Shown: positions 26,790 to 36,035 of the stretch, piece after piece | Numbering within the stretch: the first letter of the stretch is position 1 | Layout of the letters: every line of letters starts with the position of its first letter | Source: Clostridium_I sp047718555 | Lineage (GTDB): Bacteria; Bacillota; Clostridia; Clostridiales; Clostridiaceae | Assembly: GCF_047718555.1 (NCBI RefSeq) | Contig: NZ_JBDNRK010000008.1 | Span: 47,894-111,893 of the forward strand | Reading direction: 5' to 3' | Length of the DNA: 64,000 nucleotides | Translations under genes and position numbers: made by a program | Notes under the pieces: model-generated | The model's input: only the letters and a program-made list of their open reading frames with translations | Database searches by the model: none | Told to the model about the DNA's origin: nothing

Positions 26790-27476
26790 TTAAGCTATCT
26801 TTTTTAATTTATGTTTATTTGATGAGGTTATATAATATCCATAGGCTGTAATAATAATTGCTGCAGCATAAGGGATATATAATACAAAAAATTCTGGGAT
26901 TATTTGAAGCATTAATTCATCATGTAAAAACATATCAAAAGCAGTGTGGGCAAGTATGGCACCACCTATGTATATTACAAAAGGATGTTTTTTCATAATG
27001 TTTGCTACATATACGCTTCCTAAAAATATTATTGGAATATTTATAAGAAGACCGAAGACAATCAAAAATATATTGCCGTTTGCACTGCCTGCTATAGCTA
27101 GTACATTATCAATACTCATAGTTAAATCTGCAAGGACAATACTGTAAATAGCACGCCAAAAACCATGTACACTTTTTTGCTTTAGTGTATTATTATGTTT
27201 TGGTTTAATAAAATCAAAGGTTATTATTATGAGAATGATACCTCCAACTAATTTAATTGGGAGTCCTTCAATCATTAAAATGTATGTAATGAAGCAAGAA
27301 AATATTATTCTTAATACAATTGCAAAAATAACTCCTATGAAAGAAGCCTTTTTTGCAAGCTTTAAAGGTAAATCTTTTGTAGCTAGTGCTATTATACCTA
27401 TATTGTCTCCGCTTAATACAATATCTAATAAAGTTATTTTTATTATTCCACTGATAATTAAAATATAGTGATCCAT
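26790..27476 (-). CDS. TerC-family integral membrane protein (YjbE/YkoY-like)
   Basis: 228 aa with seven hydrophobic helices. The two family motifs are DIVLSGDNIGIIALA (about 17-31) and DLTMSIDNVLAIAGSA (about 117-132), each with the paired Asp/Asn in the membrane that are thought to handle metal. TerC proteins are linked to manganese export and metalation of secreted proteins. No yybP-ykoY riboswitch is seen ahead of this copy, unlike the ATPase near 60 kb. GGAGGAAAATT before the ATG. Confidence 0.88.
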   Translation of the reverse strand: MDHYILIISGIIKITLLDIVLSGDNIGIIALATKDLPLKLAKKASFIGVIFAIVLRIIFSCFITYILMIEGLPIKLVGGIILIIITFDFIKPKHNNTLKQKSVHGFWRAIYSIVLADLTMSIDNVLAIAGSANGNIFLIVFGLLINIPIIFLGSVYVANIMKKHPFVIYIGGAILAHTAFDMFLHDELMLQIIPEFFVLYIPYAAAIIITAYGYYITSSNKHKLKKIA

Positions 27477-27665
27477 AATTTTCCTCCAATGGCTTTATAT
27501 TATATAAACATTTATATATAGAATTATATTATAAATAAATAATTTAATGTAATAAAAATAAATTATTTATCTTAAAAGTTAATTATAGTAATAATTAAAA
27601 ACATATGATTATATAATAAAACTATTGAATAAATTCAGATATTTAATTAACAAAACGTATTACAA

Positions 27666-27707
27666 AATCCCTTATTAGGATTAGACAAGTAATCCTAATA
27701 AGGGATT
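27666..27707 (-). terminator. Intrinsic terminator of the minus-strand ppx gene
   Basis: Perfect 17-base stem aatcccttattaggatt / aatcctaataagggatt with an agacaagt loop. Confidence 0.75.
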
Positions 27708-27770
27708 GATGTTTATAAAGGTATTTATATAAATAAAATTAAGGATTACTAATAATTTCTTGAGCTAAAG

Positions 27771-29276
27771 TTAGACAATATATAATTTTTTGTCAAATAC
27801 TTCTTTAAATTCATCAGTAGCAGTTAAAGCTTCTTTAATTTCAAGAGTAGGCATGGCATCAGAAATAGTTTTTATTATTACAGTATCCTCATCTATAATG
27901 CATTTAACATCTTTTACTATTGAAATCATACTTTTATCTAGATTTTCTGCAAGTCTTAATAACAATCCTAATTGCCTTATGGTTTCCAAATCTTCCTTAG
28001 TAATTATAGTTTTGTATTCAGAATAATTAATTGGAAAACTATCATCTCTATGGCTTGCTGCTATGCAGGCACTCATTACTAACTCCCTATGGGAAAGTCC
28101 ATTGATCTGTGAATTGAGTATCATATATAGAGAATGTTTATAGTGAAAATAGTAAGTTATATTGGAGCCAATGTGGTGCAGCATGGCAGAGGTTTTTATA
28201 ATATTATGTAGGCTGCAGGCACTTTTTATTAATGGTTTAAGTTCACTATATAAAGAATTCATCAAATGATATATGTGCTCAGCATGCCTGAAATTGCTAT
28301 TATGATTTATCAATAAAGTATTGATAGAAAAATCAAGTACATCCTTTATGGGAGTATTATCTTTGCATATATGACTATACAGTAAGCCCTCTCTTATGCC
28401 ATTTCTGCTTATAATTATATCTTCAATAGAACAGAATTCTATTAAAGTTGAAATGGCAGCGGCAGCACCTACAAAAATATCGGCTCTATCACTGGATAAA
28501 CCTTTGATCTTTTTCCTTTGAACATTGTTTTTACTCTTTACTAAATTATAAATGGATATAATATCTGTGTCTTTCATGTGATAATTATGCATTAGGTTTA
28601 GAGGATAGTTAATAGATTTTCTATGGATTTTACCTAGTGTTCGTATACTTCCACCAATACCTATTAGAGTGTAGCCTTTAGCTTCCTTTAGCCACTCTAA
28701 ATCATTAAATTGTTTTAGTAAAAAATTTTTAAGTATATTTTCTTTATCATCTTCAAGTACATCGTTAATTTCAAATTTTTTAATTAAATTTATTGCTCCA
28801 AAGGGAATACTAATACTATGTATAAGTTTTCTGTGTTTTACAAGTATAAGCTCAGTACTTGCTCCACCAATATCCACTATAAGAGCATTATCTACATTCA
28901 TACTGTTTATAGTACTGAAATAGTCATAATAAGCTTCTTCTGTACCAGTTAAAACAGTTATTTTTAGTCCTATACTGTTTTCTATTTTATCTAAAAATTC
29001 TCTTTGATTTTTAGCGCTTCTTATGGCCTCTGTTGCCACTGCTGTTATTTCTGAAACTTCAAAAGCAGTGCATATATTTTTATAGGTGGTTAGTGTTTTT
29101 AAGGTCAGCTCAATTTTTTCCTCTGACAATATTTTATTTTCATCAAGTCCATCTCCAAGTCTTAAGTATTCTTTAAGTTCATTTATTATGCGTATAGAAT
29201 TTTTATCACCTATATCTGCAAGCAAAAGGCGTACTGAATTAGATCCTATGTCGATTATACCTATCCTTTTGTTCAT
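27771..29276 (-). CDS. ppx: Ppx/GppA phosphatase (exopolyphosphatase-type)
   Basis: 501 aa actin-fold phosphatase expected to remove terminal phosphate from polyphosphate or pppGpp. N-terminal IDIGSNSVRLLLADI, then VATEAIRSAKN, TGTEEAYYDYF, VDIGGASTELILVK and IGIGGSIRTLG are the canonical loops, with catalytic Glu in GTEEA. The C-terminal HD-like domain has MLHHIGSN, where the usual His-Asp pair is His-His, so that part is probably structural. It is divergent from a second paralogue next door and the kinase follows that one. AAGGAGTGAC before the ATG. Confidence 0.88.
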   Translation of the reverse strand: MNKRIGIIDIGSNSVRLLLADIGDKNSIRIINELKEYLRLGDGLDENKILSEEKIELTLKTLTTYKNICTAFEVSEITAVATEAIRSAKNQREFLDKIENSIGLKITVLTGTEEAYYDYFSTINSMNVDNALIVDIGGASTELILVKHRKLIHSISIPFGAINLIKKFEINDVLEDDKENILKNFLLKQFNDLEWLKEAKGYTLIGIGGSIRTLGKIHRKSINYPLNLMHNYHMKDTDIISIYNLVKSKNNVQRKKIKGLSSDRADIFVGAAAAISTLIEFCSIEDIIISRNGIREGLLYSHICKDNTPIKDVLDFSINTLLINHNSNFRHAEHIYHLMNSLYSELKPLIKSACSLHNIIKTSAMLHHIGSNITYYFHYKHSLYMILNSQINGLSHRELVMSACIAASHRDDSFPINYSEYKTIITKEDLETIRQLGLLLRLAENLDKSMISIVKDVKCIIDEDTVIIKTISDAMPTLEIKEALTATDEFKEVFDKKLYIV

Positions 29277-29458
29277 AAAGTCACTCCTTATATAAATAAA
29301 TTCATATATTTTAATATATATATAATCTTTCTCTGCTATAATATATATTATTTCATAAAATAATTATATTCAATATAAATTTTTTTACTATTTGGGATAA
29401 ACTAATAATAAATTTAATTAATTATGTTGTTTTATGTAATTAGGGAGGATACAAGCAA

Positions 29459-30997
29459 ATGGAAAGTACTCATAGGGAAACCGTTGCGGCTTTAGATCTT
29501 GGAGCTAATTTTTTCAGAATGATAATTGCTGAAATCAGCAGTGATGGTAGTATTAATATATTAGATGATTTGCAAAAAAATACGTCTTTGGGGAGAGATA
29601 CTTTTACCAAGAAAAGAATAGGTGTAGAGGCAATTTATGAGACTTGTTCAATATTGGATGGCTTTGTAAAGCTTATGAAGGACTATGGTGTTAAGTATTA
29701 TTGGGCAGTTTCTACCAGCGGGATAAGAGAAGCTGAAAATAGAGAGTATGTATTAGAACAAATAAGAGTAAGAACTGGAATACTAATTGAGGTAATAAAC
29801 ACATCTCAGGAAAGATTTTTAGTATTTAAAGCTTTAAGAGACAAAATAGAAAACTCAAAGGAAATATACAATGAAGGTGCAATGATTCTTAACATAGGTT
29901 CAGGTGGTATTGAAGTTTCTATATACAATGAAGGAAGTCTTAAATTTACTGAATATATAAAGATAGGTTCTCTTAGGCTGAGAGAAATCTTAGGGGGACT
30001 TGAAAATAAAACCTTAAATTTTTCAGAGGTCATGACTGAATTTGTAGAAAGTAGAATTTACACCCTAAGAAATTATTTAGAAGGTTATAAAGTTAAAAAT
30101 TTTGTTGGATTAGGTGGAAGTTTTAAATTTCTTTTAAAAATGTATTCTAATGAAGAAAAAAGATATATTTCAAGGGAGTCACTTTTGGATTTTTTAAATA
30201 AGATAAAAAATATGACCACAAAAAGAATATGTGAAGAATTTGATATAACAATGGGGGAAGCTAAACTTCTGCTGCCTTCCACAATAATTGTAGAAACATT
30301 TTTAAATATGACTTTAGCTGAAGGAGTAAATGTACCAAAAATTTCTTTAAGACATGGAATGTTAATAGATATGCTGAGTAAAAAACTTGATCCCAGCAAG
30401 AAAAGGATGTTTGATCATGATATTATAAGTTCCGTTTGGTATATAGGCAGAAAATACGGCATAGATAAAAAACATTCAGAAAGAGTAAAGAATTTGTCTC
30501 TTGAAATATTTGATAAAACCAAAAGATTTCATAGATTGGGAGATAGGGAAAGATTATTCTTAGAAATAGCAGCCATACTTCATGATGTAGGGAAATATGT
30601 AAACTTAAATGAAGATGGTTTTTATTGCTATAATATTATTTACTATGAAGAAATACTTGGATTATCTGATAAAAATTTAAATATTGTGGCAAATGTGGTA
30701 AGATATCATGGTGAGGAGATACCATCACTTTCTCATGAAAATTATAAAACTTTAAATTTTACTGATAAAATAATTGTATCCAAATTGGCAGCTATTTTAA
30801 AACTTGCAGAAGCTTTAAATATATCAAAGAAAAATAAAATTGATAATAATATATACATAACAGTGGAAGACAGAACTGTATATTTTCAATTGGATACTTA
30901 TAAGGATTGTACTCTTGAAATGTGGAGTTTTAAAAATAATGGTGAATTTTTTGAAGAAGTAATGGGAGTAAAACCTATAATAAAAATTAAAAATTAA
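29459..30997 (+). CDS. Second Ppx/GppA-family protein with intact HD domain
   Basis: 512 aa. The ATPase core is altered: ALDLGANFFRMIIAEI replaces the canonical GSNSxRL, and NIGSGGIEVSIY replaces DIGGGSTE, though the Glu of TSQERF and of GGIEV remain. The C-terminal domain has a proper HD motif (HSERVKNLS, ILHDVGKYVN, YHGEEIP). So the balance is opposite to the neighbour: weakened actin-fold site, intact HD site. It may act as a sensor or degrade a phosphorylated nucleotide. It lies 59 bases before ppk and is probably co-transcribed with it. GGGAGGAT before the ATG. Confidence 0.8.
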   Translation: MESTHRETVAALDLGANFFRMIIAEISSDGSINILDDLQKNTSLGRDTFTKKRIGVEAIYETCSILDGFVKLMKDYGVKYYWAVSTSGIREAENREYVLEQIRVRTGILIEVINTSQERFLVFKALRDKIENSKEIYNEGAMILNIGSGGIEVSIYNEGSLKFTEYIKIGSLRLREILGGLENKTLNFSEVMTEFVESRIYTLRNYLEGYKVKNFVGLGGSFKFLLKMYSNEEKRYISRESLLDFLNKIKNMTTKRICEEFDITMGEAKLLLPSTIIVETFLNMTLAEGVNVPKISLRHGMLIDMLSKKLDPSKKRMFDHDIISSVWYIGRKYGIDKKHSERVKNLSLEIFDKTKRFHRLGDRERLFLEIAAILHDVGKYVNLNEDGFYCYNIIYYEEILGLSDKNLNIVANVVRYHGEEIPSLSHENYKTLNFTDKIIVSKLAAILKLAEALNISKKNKIDNNIYITVEDRTVYFQLDTYKDCTLEMWSFKNNGEFFEEVMGVKPIIKIKN

Positions 30998-31056
30998 AAA
31001 TTTTGGAATAAGGTATTTTTAATTATTATTTTATATAGCTAAAGGAAAGGTGTAGT

Positions 31057-33171
31057 ATGGATAGCAAATATGAAAATTTTATTAACAGAGAACTCAGTTG
31101 GCTGGAATTTAATAAAAGAGTTCTAGAAGAGGCTGCAGATAAAACTAATCCGCTGCTAGAAAGACTTAAATTTTTGTCAATTGTAAACTCAAATTTAGAT
31201 GAATTTTTTATGATAAGAGTGGCCTCCTTAATAGAACAGGTACAGGCAAATTTTGATAAAGTGGACTTTGCAGGACTTAGCTCCAGTGAGCAGGTTAAAA
31301 AGATAACTGAAAAAGTTCATAAAATGGTACATGAGCAATATGACATATATAAAAATCTTGAAAATGAATTAAAAAATGAGCATATTGTTATATTAAAGCC
31401 AGAAGATATAAATAGTGATCAGACAAAATTTATAAATGTTTATTTTCATTCAAAAATATATCCCGTTCTTACGCCAATGGTAGTTGATAGCAGCAGGCCT
31501 TTTCCACTTATCCTCAATAAGAGTTTAAATATAGCACTTTTTATTGATGGCAAGGAAGAAGAAGAGAATATTTTTGCCACAGTGCAGGTTCCTTCTGTTC
31601 TTGGAAGGATAGTAGAATTACCTAAGTGTAATGATGATAAATGTTTTATTCTTCTTGAAGATATTATAAAAATGCACATAAATGATATTTTCATGGGCCA
31701 CAATATAAAGGCTATAGGGTGCTATAGAATTACAAGAAATGCAGACCTCAGTATTGATGAGGAAGGAGCAGAAGATTTGCTAGAAGCTATTCAGCAGTCT
31801 GTAAAGAATAGAAAATGGGGAGAAGCTATTCGTATAGAGATAGAGCATGATATGGATAACAGACTTATTGAACTTCTAAATGAGGAATTGGAGGCTTCCT
31901 TTGGGGAAATATATGATATAAAAGGGCCAATTGATCTCACATTTTTATCAAAGCTAGGTTCTATTGAAGGTTATGATAATTTAAAATATCCTAATTTTAA
32001 TTCTGTACCTGTACCAGAATTTATTGTAAGAGAAAATATATTTGATGCCATATCAAAAAATGATATCTTGGTGCATCATCCTTATCAGACATTTAAATGC
32101 GTTGTGGATTTAGTTAAGATGGCAGCTAGAGATCCTAAGGTGCTGGCTATAAAGCAGACACTTTACAGGGTGAGCGGAAATTCCCCTATAGTAAAAGCAC
32201 TAATGGAAGCGGCGGAAAATGGAAAACAAGTAACGGTATTAGTAGAATTAAAGGCCAGATTTGATGAAGAAAACAATATAATATGGGCAAGGAAGCTTGA
32301 AAAGGCAGGTTGTCATGTTATATATGGCCTTCTGGGACTTAAAACTCATGGGAAAATCCTTTTAATAGTTAGAAATGAAGATGATGGGATTAAAAGATAT
32401 GTGCACATGGGAACAGGTAATTATAATGACGTAACTGCTAATTTTTATACTGACATAGGGTTATTTACCGCCAATACATATGTGGGTGAGGATGCTTCTG
32501 CTTTATTTAATATGCTTTCAGGATATTCTATGATAAGTGAAATGAATAAGCTGTATATAGCACCTTCTGGGCTAAGAAAAAAATTTATTTCTCTTATAAA
32601 GAGAGAAGAGGATAATGCCAAAAACGGTAAAAAAGCAAATATTATAGCTAAAATCAATTCACTTGTAGATAAGCAGATAATAGAAGCATTATATGATGCG
32701 TCCAGAGCTGGAGTTAAAATTCAGCTTATTGTAAGGGGAATATGCTGTCTTAGACCAGGACTTAAAGGTGTAAGTGAAAATATAACAGTAATAAGTATAG
32801 TTGGAAGATTCCTAGAGCATAGTAGAATTTTTTATTTTTCTAATGATTCAAATGAAGAAATATATTTATCTAGTGCTGATTGGATGAATAGAAATTTAGA
32901 TAGGAGAGTAGAAATATTATTTCCAATAGAGGATGAGGAAAATAAGCATAGAATAAAACAATTTTTAAATGTTTATTTATCTGATAACGTAAAGGCAAGA
33001 ATTTTAAATAATGATGGAACTTATTCTAGAGTAACTTGTAATGAGGGCGATGAAATGATAAATAGTCAGGAATATTTTTCAAAGAAGGCTATAAAACAGG
33101 TCAAAAAGGCTAAAAAACAAGAAAGTCAGCAGAAATTCACCCCTGTAACATCATTGAAAGGTAAGTTTTAA
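31057..33171 (+). CDS. ppk1: Polyphosphate kinase 1
   Basis: Reversibly transfers the gamma-phosphate of ATP to polyphosphate. 704 aa, full length. NRELSWLEFNKRVLEEA is the N-terminal domain start. The two catalytic His lie in LKTHGKILLI (about 431) and FLEHSRIFYF (about 589), inside the two phospholipase-D-like domains; the MGTGNYND loop is also present. Follows the Ppx/GppA paralogue with a GGAAAGGTG site. Together with the divergent ppx it forms a polyphosphate turnover locus. The stop at 33171 is followed by a MITE. Confidence 0.95.
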   Translation: MDSKYENFINRELSWLEFNKRVLEEAADKTNPLLERLKFLSIVNSNLDEFFMIRVASLIEQVQANFDKVDFAGLSSSEQVKKITEKVHKMVHEQYDIYKNLENELKNEHIVILKPEDINSDQTKFINVYFHSKIYPVLTPMVVDSSRPFPLILNKSLNIALFIDGKEEEENIFATVQVPSVLGRIVELPKCNDDKCFILLEDIIKMHINDIFMGHNIKAIGCYRITRNADLSIDEEGAEDLLEAIQQSVKNRKWGEAIRIEIEHDMDNRLIELLNEELEASFGEIYDIKGPIDLTFLSKLGSIEGYDNLKYPNFNSVPVPEFIVRENIFDAISKNDILVHHPYQTFKCVVDLVKMAARDPKVLAIKQTLYRVSGNSPIVKALMEAAENGKQVTVLVELKARFDEENNIIWARKLEKAGCHVIYGLLGLKTHGKILLIVRNEDDGIKRYVHMGTGNYNDVTANFYTDIGLFTANTYVGEDASALFNMLSGYSMISEMNKLYIAPSGLRKKFISLIKREEDNAKNGKKANIIAKINSLVDKQIIEALYDASRAGVKIQLIVRGICCLRPGLKGVSENITVISIVGRFLEHSRIFYFSNDSNEEIYLSSADWMNRNLDRRVEILFPIEDEENKHRIKQFLNVYLSDNVKARILNNDGTYSRVTCNEGDEMINSQEYFSKKAIKQVKKAKKQESQQKFTPVTSLKGKF

Positions 33172-33235
33172 TGAGTAAATTTATATTGACATAGATATAG
33201 GTTAAATACTATAATTTAGTATAAACTATTATATA

Positions 33236-33394
33236 AGGCACATTCAAATAAATAACTAGTCAGTATGCTAGTCTATTTTGAATCCTACTACGTCAACAGA
33301 ACCCTCAGATAGTTCACTATCCTCAGAACCTGTTTCCTTGTATGATTCAAAATATCCGTCGCATCTTTGACTTACTATTTATTTTCATATGCCT
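33236..33394. mobile_element. MITE with imperfect terminal inverted repeats, copy 2
   Basis: 159 bases. Left end aggcacattcaaataaat, right end atttattttcatatgcct, an inverted pair. The inside has tattttgaatc / gattcaaaata arms around a cctcagatagttcactatcc hairpin. About 95% identical to copy 3 at 45485. It lies just before the argS T-box leader. No coding capacity worth naming. Confidence 0.75.
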
Positions 33395-33399
33395 AAGTA

Positions 33400-33746
33400 T
33401 GGATTTGTTGAAGAGGAGAGTAGCTAATAGAAAATTTTTAGCGAGCTGAAGAGGGTGGAAGTTCAGTGGTTTTTTATTAAAGCATATATTAATTAGTAGC
33501 TTATGGATATATATGTCCGTGTGAAGAGAACCTTGGAAAAACTTCAAAGGGGAAATATATTTTTCTTGATGAAAGTCGTTTTTGCTGCGTTAAAGCATTG
33601 AGTGGACTGAGGAATCATCAAATAAAAATAAATAACAGCTGGTATATTTGATGTGTTATTTATGTAGATGCCCAATGTCAATCAGAGTGGTACCGCGGAT
33701 TATCCGTCTCTGCAATTTTTTGCATAGGCGGTTTTTTATTTTTTAA
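33400..33746 (+). promoter_or_regulatory. T-box leader controlling argS
   Basis: Senses uncharged tRNA-Arg and switches between termination and read-through. The T-box core agagtggtaccgcgg is at 33684-33698. Stem I starts at gaagaggagagtagc (AGTA bulge near 33419) and continues with agcgagctgaagagggtgg. The terminator arm pair ccgtctctgca / tgcataggcgg with TTTTTT is at 33703-33738. A candidate specifier codon AGA (Arg) lies at about 33525-33529 in gtgaagagaacc. The leader matches family and gene. Confidence 0.9.
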
Positions 33747-33765
33747 TAAATTTTTATAAGGATAT

Positions 33766-33820
33766 AATTCATCTAAACTTGATGAGCTTATAAATTTTCA
33801 CTAAAGTAACATTCATTGAT
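33766..33820. repeat. 3' remnant of a hairpin-rich dispersed repeat
   Basis: Reads ataattcatctaaacttg and, later, taacattcattgata, the end blocks of the copy at 21378-21501 with a degraded hairpin between. It lies between the T-box terminator and the argS ribosome site. Confidence 0.4.
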
Positions 33821-33836
33821 AAAAAGGAGAGTATTT

Positions 33837-35528
33837 ATGGATTATAAGAAAATAATTGCAGAAAAAATTAAAAAGACTGTAGAATTAGAATTAGAAACTA
33901 TTGAAAGATTAATAGAAATACCACCTAAATCTGAGATGGGAGACTATGCTTTTCCATGCTTTTCTCTGGCAAAAACTTTGAGAAAGGCACCAAATATGAT
34001 TGCAGAAGATATTGCAAGAAATATAGATAAGGACGGCTTTGAAAAGATAGAAAATCTAGGACCATATTTAAATTTCTTTGTTGACAAAGGAGTTTTTATA
34101 AAAAATACAGTTGAAAAAATATTAATTGAAAAAGATTCCTATGGTTCATCCGAAATTGGAAAGGGTAAAAATATTACTATAGATTTTTCTTCACCTAATA
34201 TTGCAAAGCCTTTTCATGTAGGGCATCTTTTCAGCACAGCCATAGGAAATTCATTATATAGAATTTTGTCCTTTGAAGGTTATAAATGTATAGGAATAAA
34301 TCATCTGGGAGATTGGGGAACTCAGTTTGGCAAATTAATATGTGCCTATAAAAGATGGTGCAATAAAGAGCAATTGGAAAAAGAGCCAATAAAAGAACTA
34401 CTAAGAATATATGTTAAATTTCATGAAGAAGCAGATAAGGATTCAAGTCTTGAGGATGAGGCTAGAATGTATTTTAAGAAATTAGAAGATGGTGAGAAAG
34501 AAGAGACTGAACTTTGGGAAAAGTTTAGGGAACTAAGTCTTAAAGAATTCCAGAATGTGTATGATTTATTAAATGTAAAATTCGACTCCTATGCAGGGGA
34601 AAGCTTTTATAATGATAAAATGGATGCAGTAGTAGAGGAAATAGATAAAAAGGGATTACTTGTAGACAGCAATGGTGCAAAGGTTGTAATGCTTGAGGAA
34701 TTTAATATGCCTCCTTGTATAATTAAAAAGTCAGATGGAGCTACAATTTATGCTACCCGTGATTTAGCAGCAGCAGAATATAGGAAGAATACCTATGATT
34801 TTTATAAGAGTATTTATGTAGTTGGAGGAGAGCAAAGGCTTCATTTTAAGCAGGTGTTTAAGACATTGGAACTTATGGGTTATGATTGGGCAAAAAATTG
34901 CAATCATGTAAGCTTTGGACTTGTAAAATTTGCAGATAAAAAGCTATCTACCAGAAAAGGTGAGGTGATTTTCCTAGAAGATTTATTAAATGAATCCATA
35001 TCAAAAACTTTAGAGATTATAAATGAGAAAAATCCTGAACTCAATGATAAGGAGGAAGTTGCTAAGAAAGTTGGAGTAGGAGCAATGATATTTACTTATC
35101 TTAAAAACGGCAGAGAGAAGGATATAGTTTTTGACTGGAAAGAAATGCTCAGCTTTGATGGTGAAACTGGCCCTTATATTCAGTATACTTATGCGAGGGG
35201 AAAAAGCATATTGAGAAAACTTGGAACTGCCCAGGGTGAAATAAACTATTGTAAGCTAAATACTGCTGAAGAATTTGAGCTTATAAAGTATTTAGAAAGC
35301 TTTCAAAAAGCTATTTTTGATGCTATAGATAAATTGGAGCCTTCAATTTTAACAAGACATATTATAGATATTGCAAAGGCATTCAATAAATTTTACAATC
35401 TTCACAAGATAGCAACGGTAGAAGATGATGAAATTAAAAATGCAAGATTAAAGCTTGTGGAAGCAACTTCTCAGGTAATAAAAAATGGTCTGTATTTATT
35501 GGGAATAAATACAGTGGAAAGTATGTAG
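33837..35528 (+). CDS. argS: Arginyl-tRNA synthetase
   Basis: Class I synthetase, 563 aa. The signature HIGH-like motif is PFHVGHLFSTAIGNSL (about 117-132). The KMSKS-like loop is KLSTRKGE (about 375). The C-terminal anticodon-binding domain has FNKFYNLHKIATVED. The ATG 33837 is chosen because AAAAAGGAG ends 7 bases before it; an upstream start in frame is within the repeat remnant. Controlled by the T-box leader. Confidence 0.96.
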   Translation: MDYKKIIAEKIKKTVELELETIERLIEIPPKSEMGDYAFPCFSLAKTLRKAPNMIAEDIARNIDKDGFEKIENLGPYLNFFVDKGVFIKNTVEKILIEKDSYGSSEIGKGKNITIDFSSPNIAKPFHVGHLFSTAIGNSLYRILSFEGYKCIGINHLGDWGTQFGKLICAYKRWCNKEQLEKEPIKELLRIYVKFHEEADKDSSLEDEARMYFKKLEDGEKEETELWEKFRELSLKEFQNVYDLLNVKFDSYAGESFYNDKMDAVVEEIDKKGLLVDSNGAKVVMLEEFNMPPCIIKKSDGATIYATRDLAAAEYRKNTYDFYKSIYVVGGEQRLHFKQVFKTLELMGYDWAKNCNHVSFGLVKFADKKLSTRKGEVIFLEDLLNESISKTLEIINEKNPELNDKEEVAKKVGVGAMIFTYLKNGREKDIVFDWKEMLSFDGETGPYIQYTYARGKSILRKLGTAQGEINYCKLNTAEEFELIKYLESFQKAIFDAIDKLEPSILTRHIIDIAKAFNKFYNLHKIATVEDDEIKNARLKLVEATSQVIKNGLYLLGINTVESM

Positions 35529-35621
35529 AATTATAGTATAATTATATGAAAGATCTTATTTTAAGACTTAACAAACCTAGGAATAAGTCTACATATTAAA
35601 AGTTTACAGGGAGGTATGGAA

Positions 35622-35990
35622 ATGAAAGGTTTTTCTTGGAACATAATGATTCCGGTTATCATATTAATCGTCATATTACTGACAGCTTACAATATGCTCA
35701 AAGTATTTGTATTTGATAAGCTAAGAACAGTAAAATGGGCAAAATGGGTAGTGGTGGTAATTACTGTATTGTTAGGAGCACTAAACGGATATGCAGGAAA
35801 TAAATTCGGTGAAACAAGCTGGCAATACTATATTTGTATGGGGTTGTTTGTTATAGCATTGTTTACTTTTTTCGATCTTTTGGGATTTGGAAGAAGGTCA
35901 TCATCATCAAAATATAATAAAAAAGACGATGTAGTCATAAGGCCTAAAGCTAAACCTAATAGGGTGAAAAATAAAGATAAAGATAAATAA
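35622..35990 (+). CDS. Small membrane protein with basic C-terminus
   Basis: 122 aa. Three hydrophobic helices (about 5-27, 43-60, 70-90), then a tail rich in Lys/Arg (KPNRVKNKDKDK). GGGAGG at 35610-35615 fits ATG 35622. Not recognised as a named family; a scaffold or nucleic-acid-proximal membrane protein is only a guess. About 90 bases after argS, with a terminator of its own. Confidence 0.7.
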   Translation: MKGFSWNIMIPVIILIVILLTAYNMLKVFVFDKLRTVKWAKWVVVVITVLLGALNGYAGNKFGETSWQYYICMGLFVIALFTFFDLLGFGRRSSSSKYNKKDDVVIRPKAKPNRVKNKDKDK

Positions 35991-35995
35991 TAATA

Positions 35996-36028
35996 AAACG
36001 AGAGCTTGCAAAATTAGCTCTCGTTTTG
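35996..36028. terminator. Bidirectional terminator
   Basis: Stem aaacgagagct / agctctcgttt with a tgcaaaatt loop, flanked by A and T runs; between convergent genes. Confidence 0.85.
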
Positions 36029-36035
36029 TTATTTA

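Noticed and set aside
27477..27660. Mn2+ riboswitch before the TerC gene
   Set aside because: The conserved GGGGAGTAGC and GGCTTTG strands are absent there, unlike at 60893-60978.
33347..33547. Minus-strand open frame over the MITE and T-box
   Set aside because: It overlaps structured RNA and repeat DNA on the other strand; no ribosome site.
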